The notes under the pieces were generated by a model. It made no database searches. It saw only the letters and a program-made list of their open reading frames with translations, and was not told where the DNA came from. Below are positions 1 through 8,499 of a DNA stretch of 64,000 bases, piece after piece. The stretch lies in assembly GCA_027057345.1 (NCBI GenBank), contig JALUIX010000052.1, positions 16,258 to 80,257 on the forward strand. Reading direction: 5' to 3'. The translations under genes were made by a program, and so were the position numbers. This stretch comes from S144-45 sp015494035 (GTDB taxonomy: Bacteria > Pseudomonadota > Gammaproteobacteria > Xanthomonadales > Marinicellaceae). The number at the start of each line of letters is the position of its first letter. The stretch's first letter is position 1.

Positions 1-689
1 TCCAAGGGCGAGGCTGCCGTTGTTTTTTGCCCCTTCTGCACCCAGCCGGTGGCCACATAATGATGGCGAAACAGCCAGCGCGGGTAATCAAAGCCGCCCG
101 GATTCGCGTAGCCATGCACCGGCTTTAATTTCACCTGCAACTGCCAGTGCTCACCCGGTTGCGGTATCTTATCGGCGTGATACCAGGTGAGCAGGTAGTG
201 GCGGGCCGGGTCGGCCACGCTTTCGGCGCTGAAACGGGCAGAATCGGCCTTGATGACGGGCAGTCCGGTCACACGCACGGACATGCTCTTCTGGCGCCCC
301 TGATCAAGGATATGGCGTGTTTCTTCTTTCAGGGCCTGCCGCTGTTGCCACATGGCCTGCCCGCTCCAGGCAAAACCGGCCAGCACTGTCGCCAGTAGCA
401 CCAGACCGCGCGCGGCCTGCGCTGTGGTCTTATCCTTCCGCCTGAACAAAACACGGGCCAGCAGCAACAGCACCACGGCAGTGCCAATGGCCGCCAGCAG
501 ATAAACGGCTTTGACTTCCGGCATGAACAGCCAGAGGGTGGCCCCACCCAGCAAAGACACGGCCAGGGACCAATACGGCAAGACAAGTGGTGCACCGGCG
601 TGTTTTGCGGCCCTGGAAGACCGTTCAGAGAGCTGGTCGCTCACTGCCTCGGACAAACGAGGGAAATTCCTGGAAAGATTCACGGCCAC
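1..689 (-). CDS. comEC: ComEC/Rec2 DNA-uptake channel protein, N-terminal part (cut by window edge)
   Basis: Inner-membrane channel that carries single-stranded DNA into the cytoplasm during natural transformation. The visible part has hydrophobic helices (LVLPYWSLAVSLLGGATLWLF, then YLLAAIGTAVVLLLLARVLF) followed by the family's soluble N-terminal domain with the signature HGYANPGGFDYPRWLFRHHY, typical of the ComEC DUF4131 region. The competence domain and the rest lie beyond base 1. No ATG opens this frame. An in-frame TGA lies just upstream, so the start is probably GTG at 689 (or GTG at 683), with no clear ribosome site. It lies downstream of lolC-lolD on the same strand, a common gammaproteobacterial arrangement. 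The family call is firm; the start is uncertain. Confidence 0.85.
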   Translation of the reverse strand, partial: MAVNLSRNFPRLSEAVSDQLSERSSRAAKHAGAPLVLPYWSLAVSLLGGATLWLFMPEVKAVYLLAAIGTAVVLLLLARVLFRRKDKTTAQAARGLVLLATVLAGFAWSGQAMWQQRQALKEETRHILDQGRQKSMSVRVTGLPVIKADSARFSAESVADPARHYLLTWYHADKIPQPGEHWQLQVKLKPVHGYANPGGFDYPRWLFRHHYVATGWVQKGQKTTAASPL

Positions 690-812
690 GGCGCGCTGGC
701 ATCACTGGCTCCACTGCGCTCACACCCATCATCAGCCGCCGCAGTGGATCGGGTAATACACACCCTTCCGGCATTATCCGCAGACACGCAACAGAAAGAC
801 GGCCTGCCCATG

Positions 813-1580
813 TCAGGGAGCCATTTCGCCGCCACCAATCGCATGCGGCTGTAACTGCCCATCGTGCATGCGATATACCCTGTTCATGCGCTCGGCCAAT
901 CGCGTGTCGTGGGTGACAATGACCAGGGCGGTGCCCAGGTCACGATTTAGCGCCAGCATCAGGTCCATCACCTGACTGGCGGTCTGTTCGTCCAGGTTGC
1001 CGGTGGGTTCATCAGCCAGCACGGCCGCCGGGTGGGTCACAAGCGCGCGGGCGATGGCACAGCGTTGCCGTTCACCGCCGGAAAGCTGGGCCGGCCGGTG
1101 CGACAAACGTGGCCCCAGGCCCACCCGTTCCAGCATGTCGGCGGCTTTGCGATTGGCAACCGCGGAAGGCATGCCACCAATCAGCAATGGCATGGCCACG
1201 TTTTCCAGCGCGGAAAACTCCGGTAACAGGTGATGAAATTGGTACACAAAGCCCAGGTGCTTGTTGCGCAGTTGTCCGCGCCGCTTGTCGCTGACGGCGC
1301 TGATGTCCTTCCCGTGCAACAGCACCTGTCCGCGGTCGGGTTTTTCCAGGCTGCCCAGCACATGCAACAAGGTGCTTTTGCCCGCACCGGAGGTGCCAAT
1401 TATGGCCACGGTTTCGGCAGCGGGAATCACCACATCCAGGTCATGGAAGACCTGCACGGTGTGACCGGCATCATCAAAAGACTTGCTCAGTCCACGGCCT
1501 TCCAGAACGGCAGGCACGTCCGGTGAACTGGTTTCTGTAGTCAGGTTCGCATTGCTGTTTTTTTCACTGGCGTTATTCAT
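813..1580 (-). CDS. lolD: LolD, ATPase of the lipoprotein-releasing ABC transporter
   Basis: Cytoplasmic ATPase that powers transfer of outer-membrane lipoproteins from the inner membrane to the carrier LolA. It has Walker A GTSGAGKST (residues 62-70), the signature LSGGERQR (166-173) and Walker B VLADEPTGNLD (about 187-197). The FVYQFHHLLPEFSALENVAMPLL stretch is the LolD-type Q-loop region. At 255 residues it is about 20 longer than E. coli LolD; the extra residues are a polar, Asn/Ser/Thr-rich N-terminus, so a later start is possible. Its start overlaps the permease stop by 8 bases, indicating translational coupling. Confidence 0.95.
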   Translation of the reverse strand: MNNASEKNSNANLTTETSSPDVPAVLEGRGLSKSFDDAGHTVQVFHDLDVVIPAAETVAIIGTSGAGKSTLLHVLGSLEKPDRGQVLLHGKDISAVSDKRRGQLRNKHLGFVYQFHHLLPEFSALENVAMPLLIGGMPSAVANRKAADMLERVGLGPRLSHRPAQLSGGERQRCAIARALVTHPAAVLADEPTGNLDEQTASQVMDLMLALNRDLGTALVIVTHDTRLAERMNRVYRMHDGQLQPHAIGGGEMAP

Positions 1581-2829
1581 AGCGCAAAGCCTCCGCCGGT
1601 TGCACGCGCGAGGCGCGCCAGGCTGGGTAAATGGTGGCCAGCACCGTCAGGCCAAAGCTCACCGACACAATGGTCAGCACATCCCGCCACTTGAGATCAG
1701 CCGTGATATCGCTCACGTAATAGACATCGGCCGACATGAAGTCGGTGTGGAAGAATCTTTCCAGCGCCGGCACAATCACATCAATGTTCCAGGAAATCAC
1801 CACGCCCGCGATGGTGCCCAGCAGCGTGCCGATCAAACCGATCACCACACCAGTGACAATAAAAACGCCCATCACCTGACGCCGGGAAAAGCCTTGGGTG
1901 CGCAAAATGGCAATGTCGCTCTGTTTTTCCGTCACCAGCATCACCAACGTGGACAGGATATTGAAGGCGGCCACCGCGACAATCATGGACAGGATGATGA
2001 ACATCACCATGCGCTCGGTCTGCGTGGCCTTGAAAAAATTGACGTTTTGCTGCGTCCAGTCACGCACGCGGTAAAATCCGCCCAGCTCACGCGCCAGTTC
2101 ACGCGCCACCCGGGGCGCCTGCATCAGGTCCTTGAGTTCCAGCCGGATGCCCTCGACTCCCTCGCCGGTGCGAAACAGTTTCTGCGCATCACGCAAATGC
2201 ACAATGGCCAGTTTGGAATCGAATTCGTACATGCCCACTTCAAAAATGCCGCTGACGGTGAAACGCTTGACCCGTGGCACAATGCCCACCGCGGTGGTTT
2301 TGAACTGGGGCGCATACACCATGACCTGATCCCCGGGCCCCACGCCAAGGGCCGCTGCCAGTTCGGAACCCAGCACAATCCGATATTTGCCCGGCTGCAA
2401 GTCCTGCAACGAGCCATAGCGCATTTTCTCATTGACCTGGGTGACCTTTTCTTCCAGTTCGGGAACAATGCCACGCACCAGGGCGCCTTCGGTGCGATTG
2501 CCCTGTATCAGTACTTCCGAATCAATGTAGGGGGCCGCGCCCACCACGTCCAGGTGCTGCACCGCCTTGTCCACGGCTCTTTGCCAGTCGGTGAGGTATT
2601 CATTGCCGTAAGTGGAAATGGTGGCATGAGACACCATGCTCAACATGCGCTCCCGCAATTCGCGGTCAAAGCCGTTCATCACCGAAATAACCACAATGAC
2701 CGTCATCACCCCCAGGGCAATGCCGGCAATGGAAATGAACGAAATGAACGAAATAAAGTGGTTTTTGCGTTTGGCGCGCGTGTAGCGCAGGCCGATTTTA
2801 AGCGGTAGGTTCATGCGGTTCCTTGACAT
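1573..2829 (-). CDS. lolC: LolC/LolE-family (LolF-like) lipoprotein-releasing permease
   Basis: Inner-membrane permease of the lipoprotein release system. It has one N-terminal transmembrane helix (HFISFISFISIAGIALGVMT), a periplasmic domain of about 200 residues, then three C-terminal helices (VMFIILSMIVAVAAFNILSTL; VFIVTGVVIGLIGTLLGTIAG; VLTIVSVSFGLTVLATIYP): the FtsX/MacB fold of LolC and LolE. Length (418) is normal. A second ATG six codons downstream is a possible start. Only one permease is present: lolD is followed by comEC, not by lolE. The transporter may therefore be a homodimeric LolF type. The gene symbol is the nearest family name. Confidence 0.9.
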   Translation of the reverse strand: MSRNRMNLPLKIGLRYTRAKRKNHFISFISFISIAGIALGVMTVIVVISVMNGFDRELRERMLSMVSHATISTYGNEYLTDWQRAVDKAVQHLDVVGAAPYIDSEVLIQGNRTEGALVRGIVPELEEKVTQVNEKMRYGSLQDLQPGKYRIVLGSELAAALGVGPGDQVMVYAPQFKTTAVGIVPRVKRFTVSGIFEVGMYEFDSKLAIVHLRDAQKLFRTGEGVEGIRLELKDLMQAPRVARELARELGGFYRVRDWTQQNVNFFKATQTERMVMFIILSMIVAVAAFNILSTLVMLVTEKQSDIAILRTQGFSRRQVMGVFIVTGVVIGLIGTLLGTIAGVVISWNIDVIVPALERFFHTDFMSADVYYVSDITADLKWRDVLTIVSVSFGLTVLATIYPAWRASRVQPAEALRYE

Positions 2830-2962
2830 TCAGGCTTTTGTTGACACCTCCCTGCTTGAAGCACTGAGGGTAAAAACAATAAAATAACAGGCCGCGAGGC
2901 CCGTGCTGGAATTTTCACCCATCGCCCTTGCAATCACAAGGCATATATGAACAATCGGGCCA

Positions 2963-4882
2963 ATGGGTTTCCCCCTCGCCAAAAGACACTGGCCACTACT
3001 GGCCGTTTTGCTTCTGACTGCCACCGTGGCCGGCGGGTTCCTGCTGGCGCACCAATCCCTGCAAAAACCGGTGGATTTTCACCAGACCGGCTATACCGGC
3101 AGCCAGCCATGCCGCGAGTGCCACGAGGACCGCTATCAGAGCTGGGCCAAAACTTATCACCGCAGCATGACCCAGGAAGCCACGCCAGAAACCGTTCTGG
3201 GTGACTTCAACGGCAAGAAATACAGTTACTGGGGCTACACCATACGCCCGGTGCGCAAGGGCGACCGCTATTATTTCGAATACTACGACAAGAGCGGCCA
3301 AACGCTGCTGAACACGCTTGAGGTCAGCCGTACCGTGGGTTCTCGCCGCTACCAGCAATACCTGGCGCAAACGCCCTACACCGACGGCAACTATTACCGC
3401 CTGGAAATGCTGTGGCACATGGGCGATCAACGCTGGGTGCACATGAACGGCGTATTTTTGGGTTCTGACAACCAGCCTTTCGACAATCACACCGCGCTGT
3501 GGAACCAGAACTGCATCTTCTGCCACAACACCGGCGTGCAACCGGGCATGAACAACTATGAACAACTGGTGGACAACGTCAAGCACGGCCAGCCGTTGAA
3601 TTTGCGCCAGAACGCGCGTTATGCGTCTCACGTGGCCGAACTGGGCATCGCCTGTGAAAGCTGCCACGCCGGTGGCGAGGCACACGTGGCCGCCGAAAGA
3701 CTCAATCCCTTGCGCAAATACTGGCAGGCGCTGACCGACAGCGGCGACCGAAGCATTGTCAATCCGGCCCGCTTGAGTAAAGAGCGCAGCGTCGAAATCT
3801 GCGGCCAGTGTCATGGACAACGCACGCCGAAAACACTTGATCAGGCCCGTCACTGGGTGGAAAAAGGCCCCACTTTCCGCCCCGGCGACCCACTGGGCGA
3901 TCACGTCAATCCCGTCTGGCAGCACTCCACCATCCAGGGCAAGCCGTCTGACATTTTCGCCAGCCGTTTCTGGCCCGATGGCACGCCCCGGTTGACAGCT
4001 TACGAATACCAGGGCCTGCTGCAGTCGGCTTGTTACCAGCAGGGTGAGCTAACTTGCATCAGCTGCCATGCCATGCACAGCGGTGATCCCAAAGGGATGC
4101 TGGAAGAAAAGCAACGCAGCAACCAGGCCTGTGCCCAATGCCACGCCGAGCTGGTTTACGCAGTCAGCGAGCACAGCGGTCATGAAGCGGACTCTGAAGG
4201 GGCGTTGTGCTACAACTGCCACATGCCAGAGCGCGTTTACGGCATCATGACCTATCACCGCGATCACCACATCAGCAACCCGCAACCAGCGCAGGAATTT
4301 GCCCAGGGCAAGCCCAACGCCTGCATCAACTGCCATCAGGACAAAACCGATAACTGGGTGCTGGAAAAAACCCGCACACTGTGGCCGGATGCCGCCGCAA
4401 GCCCGTCTGATTACCGCGCTACCGGCCGACTTCCGAGTGTGGTCAAGCTGCATTCGGGTGACCCGGTGGAGCGGGGCCTGGCGGCCTGGAACATGAGCCG
4501 TCATGAAGAAACCCTACCCTTCAGCCGGCGGCACTTTCTCATCCCACACCTGCTGCTGGCCTTGCAGGACAACTACCCGGCCATCCGCCGCTTTGCCCAC
4601 CAGAGCCTAAGCCGCATCGCCGCAGCCCTGCAAGCCGAAGGCCCGGATTTTGCCCGGCTACATCATATCCTCAAGCCGTTTGACTTCATTGCCGATGCCA
4701 ACGGGCGTCAGCCAGTGGTCGAAGCGGCGCTGAACTGGTACGGCCAGGTGGACAAAAGCCACTGGCCGGCACCGCCTGAAGGGAGTTTTCTAGACTCGAA
4801 TTATCGCCTGAACCTGAATGTCATCAACGCCCTGCGCCGCGAAGCCCAGAGCGACAACAAACGCATCGACATTGGCGAATAA
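2963..4882 (+). CDS. Membrane-anchored eight-haem cytochrome c
   Basis: Probable periplasmic electron carrier or oxidoreductase. An N-terminal hydrophobic anchor (WPLLAVLLLTATVAGGFLLA) is followed by eight CXXCH haem c sites: CRECH (from residue 50), CIFCH, CESCH, CGQCH, CISCH, CAQCH, CYNCH and CINCH (about residue 453). The C-terminal 170 residues lack haem sites and contain a HEAT-like helical stretch (LLLALQDNYPAIRRFAHQSL). It resembles the cytochrome c554/multihaem superfamily. No nitrite-reductase, hydroxylamine-oxidase or quinol-dehydrogenase partner gene is adjacent, so the substrate is unknown. It is divergent from lolC and convergent with the next gene. Confidence 0.85.
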   Translation: MGFPLAKRHWPLLAVLLLTATVAGGFLLAHQSLQKPVDFHQTGYTGSQPCRECHEDRYQSWAKTYHRSMTQEATPETVLGDFNGKKYSYWGYTIRPVRKGDRYYFEYYDKSGQTLLNTLEVSRTVGSRRYQQYLAQTPYTDGNYYRLEMLWHMGDQRWVHMNGVFLGSDNQPFDNHTALWNQNCIFCHNTGVQPGMNNYEQLVDNVKHGQPLNLRQNARYASHVAELGIACESCHAGGEAHVAAERLNPLRKYWQALTDSGDRSIVNPARLSKERSVEICGQCHGQRTPKTLDQARHWVEKGPTFRPGDPLGDHVNPVWQHSTIQGKPSDIFASRFWPDGTPRLTAYEYQGLLQSACYQQGELTCISCHAMHSGDPKGMLEEKQRSNQACAQCHAELVYAVSEHSGHEADSEGALCYNCHMPERVYGIMTYHRDHHISNPQPAQEFAQGKPNACINCHQDKTDNWVLEKTRTLWPDAAASPSDYRATGRLPSVVKLHSGDPVERGLAAWNMSRHEETLPFSRRHFLIPHLLLALQDNYPAIRRFAHQSLSRIAAALQAEGPDFARLHHILKPFDFIADANGRQPVVEAALNWYGQVDKSHWPAPPEGSFLDSNYRLNLNVINALRREAQSDNKRIDIGE

Positions 4883-4926
4883 GCACCGCTTTCTGCCTGA
4901 AAAACGGGTAGTAGAAGCGTGATAAA

Positions 4927-5991
4927 TCAGACCAGGTGCTTGGGCATGTCCTGGTCAAACACGGTGGTGTCTGCGCCGGTTTGTAGTTTGTGCATCAGGT
5001 CGGGGTTGGCGATAAACGGACGACCGATGGCCACCAGATCAGTCTGGCCATTTTTCAGCATGGCATCGGCTTCCTCAAACCCGAGGCTGCCGCAGGCAAT
5101 TACGTTGCCCGGGTAATGTTTTCTGAGGAAAGCCGAGGCCCGCCCGCCCAGGTAATCGTATTCGATGTGGTCGTCAAAGGCGCCTTCGTGCACATAGGCC
5201 AGCCCGCGTGTGCCCAATTCTTCTAACAGATAAATAAAAGTGTCTTCGTCCCCGGGGCTGTGTTCCAGGTGCACGTGGGCATTGGGTGACAGGCGGATAC
5301 CGACTTTATCAGCGCCCACGGCATCAATGACCACATCGGTGACTTCCAGCGCAAAGCGGGCCCGGTTTTTCAGGCTGCCGCCGTATTCATCACTGCGCTG
5401 GTTGGTTTGCTGGCGCAAAAACTGGTCAATCAGGTAGCCATTGGCACCATGGATTTCGACCCCGTCAAAACCGGCTTCGAGAGCATTGCTGGCGGCCTGG
5501 GCGTACTTTTTCACCAACACCCTGACCTCTTCGGTGCTCAGTTCGCGGGGCATTTCGTATTCCAGCCCAGGGGATCGCGGTACTCGACCCTGCCAGGCAA
5601 TGGCCGAAGGCGCCACCGGCTGGGTGCCAGTGTAATGGCTGTGCGCCACCCGGCCCAGGTGCCAGAGCTGGTTGAATATCCGCCCTCCGTTGGCCTGCAC
5701 AGCGGCAGTAACTTTCTTCCAACCGGCAATCTGTTCGGGGGAGAAAATACCCGGCGTGTCGGGATAGCCTTGTGCTTCAGGTGAGATGATGGTGGCTTCG
5801 GAAACAATCAGTCCGGCATCGGCCCGTTTGGCGTAATAGCTGGCCATTTCATCCGTGGGCACCAGGCCTTCGCCGGCAAAGCAACGGGTCAAAGGCGCCA
5901 TCACCACGGAATTGGGTAAAGCCAGGCTTTCTGACAACACCACGGGTTGAAACAGGTGCGGGTAAGGCATGGGTCTGGGATCACTGCTCAT
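4927..5991 (-). CDS. Old Yellow Enzyme family alkene reductase (NemA-like)
   Basis: FMN-dependent, NAD(P)H-driven reductase of activated double bonds or nitro compounds in the cytoplasm. At 354 residues it has the full TIM-barrel length. Family marks seen are the start LFQPVVLSESLALPNSVVMAPLTR, NQLWHLGRVAH, the substrate-anion pair in VEIHGANGYLIDQFL (His and Asn), SDEYGGSLKNRARF and the phosphate-binding end AIGRPFIANPD. It is convergent with the cytochrome gene, 44 bases from its stop. It could act on methylglyoxal-type enones, N-ethylmaleimide or nitrate esters; the sequence does not choose between these. Confidence 0.93.
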   Translation of the reverse strand: MSSDPRPMPYPHLFQPVVLSESLALPNSVVMAPLTRCFAGEGLVPTDEMASYYAKRADAGLIVSEATIISPEAQGYPDTPGIFSPEQIAGWKKVTAAVQANGGRIFNQLWHLGRVAHSHYTGTQPVAPSAIAWQGRVPRSPGLEYEMPRELSTEEVRVLVKKYAQAASNALEAGFDGVEIHGANGYLIDQFLRQQTNQRSDEYGGSLKNRARFALEVTDVVIDAVGADKVGIRLSPNAHVHLEHSPGDEDTFIYLLEELGTRGLAYVHEGAFDDHIEYDYLGGRASAFLRKHYPGNVIACGSLGFEEADAMLKNGQTDLVAIGRPFIANPDLMHKLQTGADTTVFDQDMPKHLV

Positions 5992-6043
5992 GGCATTTTC
6001 CTGAGTTCTGAAGATTAAGGGTGACTGGCCGGCCTAAGCGCCC

Positions 6044-7150
6044 TTATGACTGACGCTGCGGGCCGATTGTTTGTTTGGAACACACCGCACAGCGAGCGTC
6101 CTTTTTCAACACCAAACGGCGAAAGCGGTTTTCCAGCAAATCAAAGGTCAACAAATGCCCACTGAGGCTTTCACCAATGCCGGTGATGAGCTTGATGGCT
6201 TCACTGGCTTGCAGGGTTCCGGCAACGCCCGGCACCACACCGAGCACACCCACTTGCGAGCAATTGGCCGGTTCCGCCGCCTGACTGGGCGGAAAAAGGC
6301 AGGCGTAGCAAGGGGAATCTGGCTGGCGAAAGTCGAAACTGGCCACCTGGCCTTCGAACTGGAAAACCGCGGCATAGACCAGCGGGATGCCCCTTTGCTG
6401 GCACCTTTCATTCACCAGGTAGCGTGTTTGCAGGTTATCTGAACCATCCAGCACCACATCCACGCCCGCCAGCAAGGCATCAATGGTGTCGGCAGTGAGG
6501 CGTTGTTCAACAGTGGTCAGCTTTACCAAGGGGTTCAAGGCATGCAATTGACCGGCGGCCGACTTCACCTTGGGTTGGCCCAGGGTTTCCGTGCTGTGCA
6601 GCACCTGCCGTTGCAGGTTGGACAGTTCCACCGTGTCGTCATCCACCACGGTCAAATGCCCCACGCCGGCGGCGGTGAGGTACAAAGCCGCAGGCGAACC
6701 CAATCCCCCGGCACCCACCATCAACACATGCGCATCACCAAGTTTCTGCTGCGCCGAATGACCCCATTGCGGCAGCCGCAAATGGCGGTCATAGCGTAAC
6801 GCCGCTTCGTCCACCGGCGGCTGTTCCAGCGGCAGGCCATGCGTTCGCCAGGCTGCCATGCCACCGCTGACCACCGCCAGATTACGGTAGCCGCGTTGTG
6901 CCAGAAGCCCGGCGGCTTGCTGCGAACGCTGACTGGTTTCGCACACGAGCATCACTGGCGTGTTTTTGTCCGCCGGTAATGACTGACAGGCCTGTTCATC
7001 ACCGTTTAGCAGCGATGCCAGGCTCAGGCACAGTGCTTTGGGGGCCACGCCGGTGTGCCATTCGGCTGGTGTACGCACATCCAGCATCAGCGCGCCTTGC
7101 GCTTGCAGCGCCAGCGCCTGTTGAGGACTCACGGACTGAATGGCTGACAT
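6044..7150 (-). CDS. moeB: Molybdopterin-synthase adenylyltransferase MoeB/ThiF-type with N-terminal rhodanese domain
   Basis: Activates the C-terminal glycine of a small sulfur carrier (MoaD or ThiS type) by adenylation. Residues about 5-100 form a rhodanese domain with a cysteine in the active loop (VMLVCETSQRS). The E1-like ThiF domain follows, with GAGGLGSPAALYLTAAGVG (ATP loop), DDDTVELSNLQRQVLH, and zinc cysteine pairs CYAC and CAVC. In eukaryotic MOCS3 the rhodanese domain is C-terminal; here it comes first, as in several bacterial homologues. The start is set at 7150, four bases after the moeA stop; a longer frame begins at 7183 inside moeA. The pairing with moeA supports a molybdenum-cofactor role. 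Confidence 0.88.
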   Translation of the reverse strand: MSAIQSVSPQQALALQAQGALMLDVRTPAEWHTGVAPKALCLSLASLLNGDEQACQSLPADKNTPVMLVCETSQRSQQAAGLLAQRGYRNLAVVSGGMAAWRTHGLPLEQPPVDEAALRYDRHLRLPQWGHSAQQKLGDAHVLMVGAGGLGSPAALYLTAAGVGHLTVVDDDTVELSNLQRQVLHSTETLGQPKVKSAAGQLHALNPLVKLTTVEQRLTADTIDALLAGVDVVLDGSDNLQTRYLVNERCQQRGIPLVYAAVFQFEGQVASFDFRQPDSPCYACLFPPSQAAEPANCSQVGVLGVVPGVAGTLQASEAIKLITGIGESLSGHLLTFDLLENRFRRLVLKKDARCAVCSKQTIGPQRQS

Positions 7151-7154
7151 GCCC

Positions 7155-8438
7155 TCAGAGCCCATGCGGATTGAACAGATCACAGAACCGTTGCACCGTC
7201 ACCCGGTCACCAGCTTGCAACTCAACCGGGGTTTCATCCAGCACAATAAAGCAGTTGGCCTGGGTCACCGAAGACAGGCGTCCGGAACTCTGGCTACCGC
7301 ACACGGACACGGCAAAACCGGCACCGGCTTCATAGCGCAGGGCGCCGCGAACAAATTCGCGCCGGTAGTGGGATTTGCTCAGTTTCTGGTCAATGCGGGC
7401 TTCGAATTGCAATGGTGAGGTGGCGCTTTCGCCCTCCAGTTCGCGCAAAGCCGGCAACACCAGTTGACTGTAGGTAGCAAAGCTGGAAACCGGATTACCC
7501 GGCAGGGCAAACACCAGTGCCCCGTTCAGTTCAGCCAGCATGAAGGGAAACCCGGGTTTCATACGCACCTTGTGGAATATCACCTGCCCGTGTTGCTGCA
7601 GAACATCACGAATAAAGTCCTTGTCGCCGGCCGAAATGCCGCCATTGGTGATAATGACTTCCCCGGGCCGGGCCGCTGCCAGCAAGGCCGTGCGGATCGC
7701 CTGCGGGTCATCGGGCAAGGCCGCGGCCAGTTTGATCTGACAACCCTGGCGCTGCAACAAACCCTGCAGGGTGTAGCGCACCGAGTCAAAGATTTTGCCC
7801 ATGGGCAAGTCGGCGCCAGGCGCCAGATCACCGGGCTGGATGATTTCATCACCACCAGTGAACAGGCTGACCTGAACCGGTGATTGCACCGCCACTTTGG
7901 TGCAGCCCACCGAGGCAATCAGGCCCAGGTCCTGAGGGCGCAAACGGTGGCCACGGGGGAGAATTTTCCGACCTTGTTGCAAGTCTTCCGCCCGCTGGCG
8001 CACAAACTGGCCCTTGCGCTGGACTTCCCGCAGGTAAACGCGTTGATCCTTGAGTTCTCCCTTTTCTTTGGGCACCACGNNNNNNNNNNGCGCACCAGTC
8101 ATAATCGGCACGGCCTGGCCAGGTTTTTCCATCACTTCAGCGGTTTTTTCGCCGGTCACCTCACCGGCATACCGGGCTGGTAGCAGCTCAAACCAGCCTT
8201 CCCCGTGTTCACTCACGTCAGCAAAGCGTATCGCATAGCCGTCCATGGCGGAATTATCAAAAGCGGGCACATCAATGCGGGACACCACGTTGGCCGCTAG
8301 CACCCGACCCAAGGCCTCAGCCAGGGGCACCACCTGCGGCGCAGCGGCGAAATGGCGGCGAGCCGTTTCAATGATAGTTTTTCGTGCCTGTTTGAAAGAC
8401 AGGCCGGTGGGGTAGCCGGTTTTTGACGTGTCATTCAT
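7155..8438 (-). CDS. moeA: MoeA molybdopterin molybdotransferase (interrupted by an assembly gap)
   Basis: Inserts molybdate into adenylylated molybdopterin. Family marks are VPAFDNSAMDGYAIR near the N-terminus, VPIMTGA just before the gap, the central FTGGDEI, ITNGGISAGDKDFI with the MoCF-binding motif, and FALPGNPVSSFATY. Ten N at 8080-8089 fall between MTGA and VVPKE. Homologues usually have about eight residues there and the placeholder gives four, so roughly 20 bases appear to be missing, although the frame is kept. Length is otherwise normal (427). It probably forms an operon with moeB. Confidence 0.92.
   Translation of the reverse strand: MNDTSKTGYPTGLSFKQARKTIIETARRHFAAAPQVVPLAEALGRVLAANVVSRIDVPAFDNSAMDGYAIRFADVSEHGEGWFELLPARYAGEVTGEKTAEVMEKPGQAVPIMTGAXXXXVVPKEKGELKDQRVYLREVQRKGQFVRQRAEDLQQGRKILPRGHRLRPQDLGLIASVGCTKVAVQSPVQVSLFTGGDEIIQPGDLAPGADLPMGKIFDSVRYTLQGLLQRQGCQIKLAAALPDDPQAIRTALLAAARPGEVIITNGGISAGDKDFIRDVLQQHGQVIFHKVRMKPGFPFMLAELNGALVFALPGNPVSSFATYSQLVLPALRELEGESATSPLQFEARIDQKLSKSHYRREFVRGALRYEAGAGFAVSVCGSQSSGRLSSVTQANCFIVLDETPVELQAGDRVTVQRFCDLFNPHGL
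8080..8089. other. Scaffold gap (10 N) inside moeA
   Basis: Ten consecutive N. The reading frame continues across them, but the conserved MTGA-(about 8)-VV spacing of MoeA is short by about four residues. The true missing segment is therefore probably longer than ten bases. Confidence 0.95.
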
Positions 8439-8499
8439 GCCATTGTCCTGCTTATTGTTTGAACACCTGACCAGCAGGCGGTTGCAACCGGTCCTGGGG

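Noticed and set aside
1483..2808. Long plus-strand open frame opposite lolC
   Set aside because: His/Gln-rich antisense composition, no family features; lolC on the other strand has full motifs.
2996..3925. Minus-strand open frame opposite the cytochrome gene
   Set aside because: Hydrophobic, Val/Ala-rich shadow of a gene whose eight haem motifs are unmistakable.
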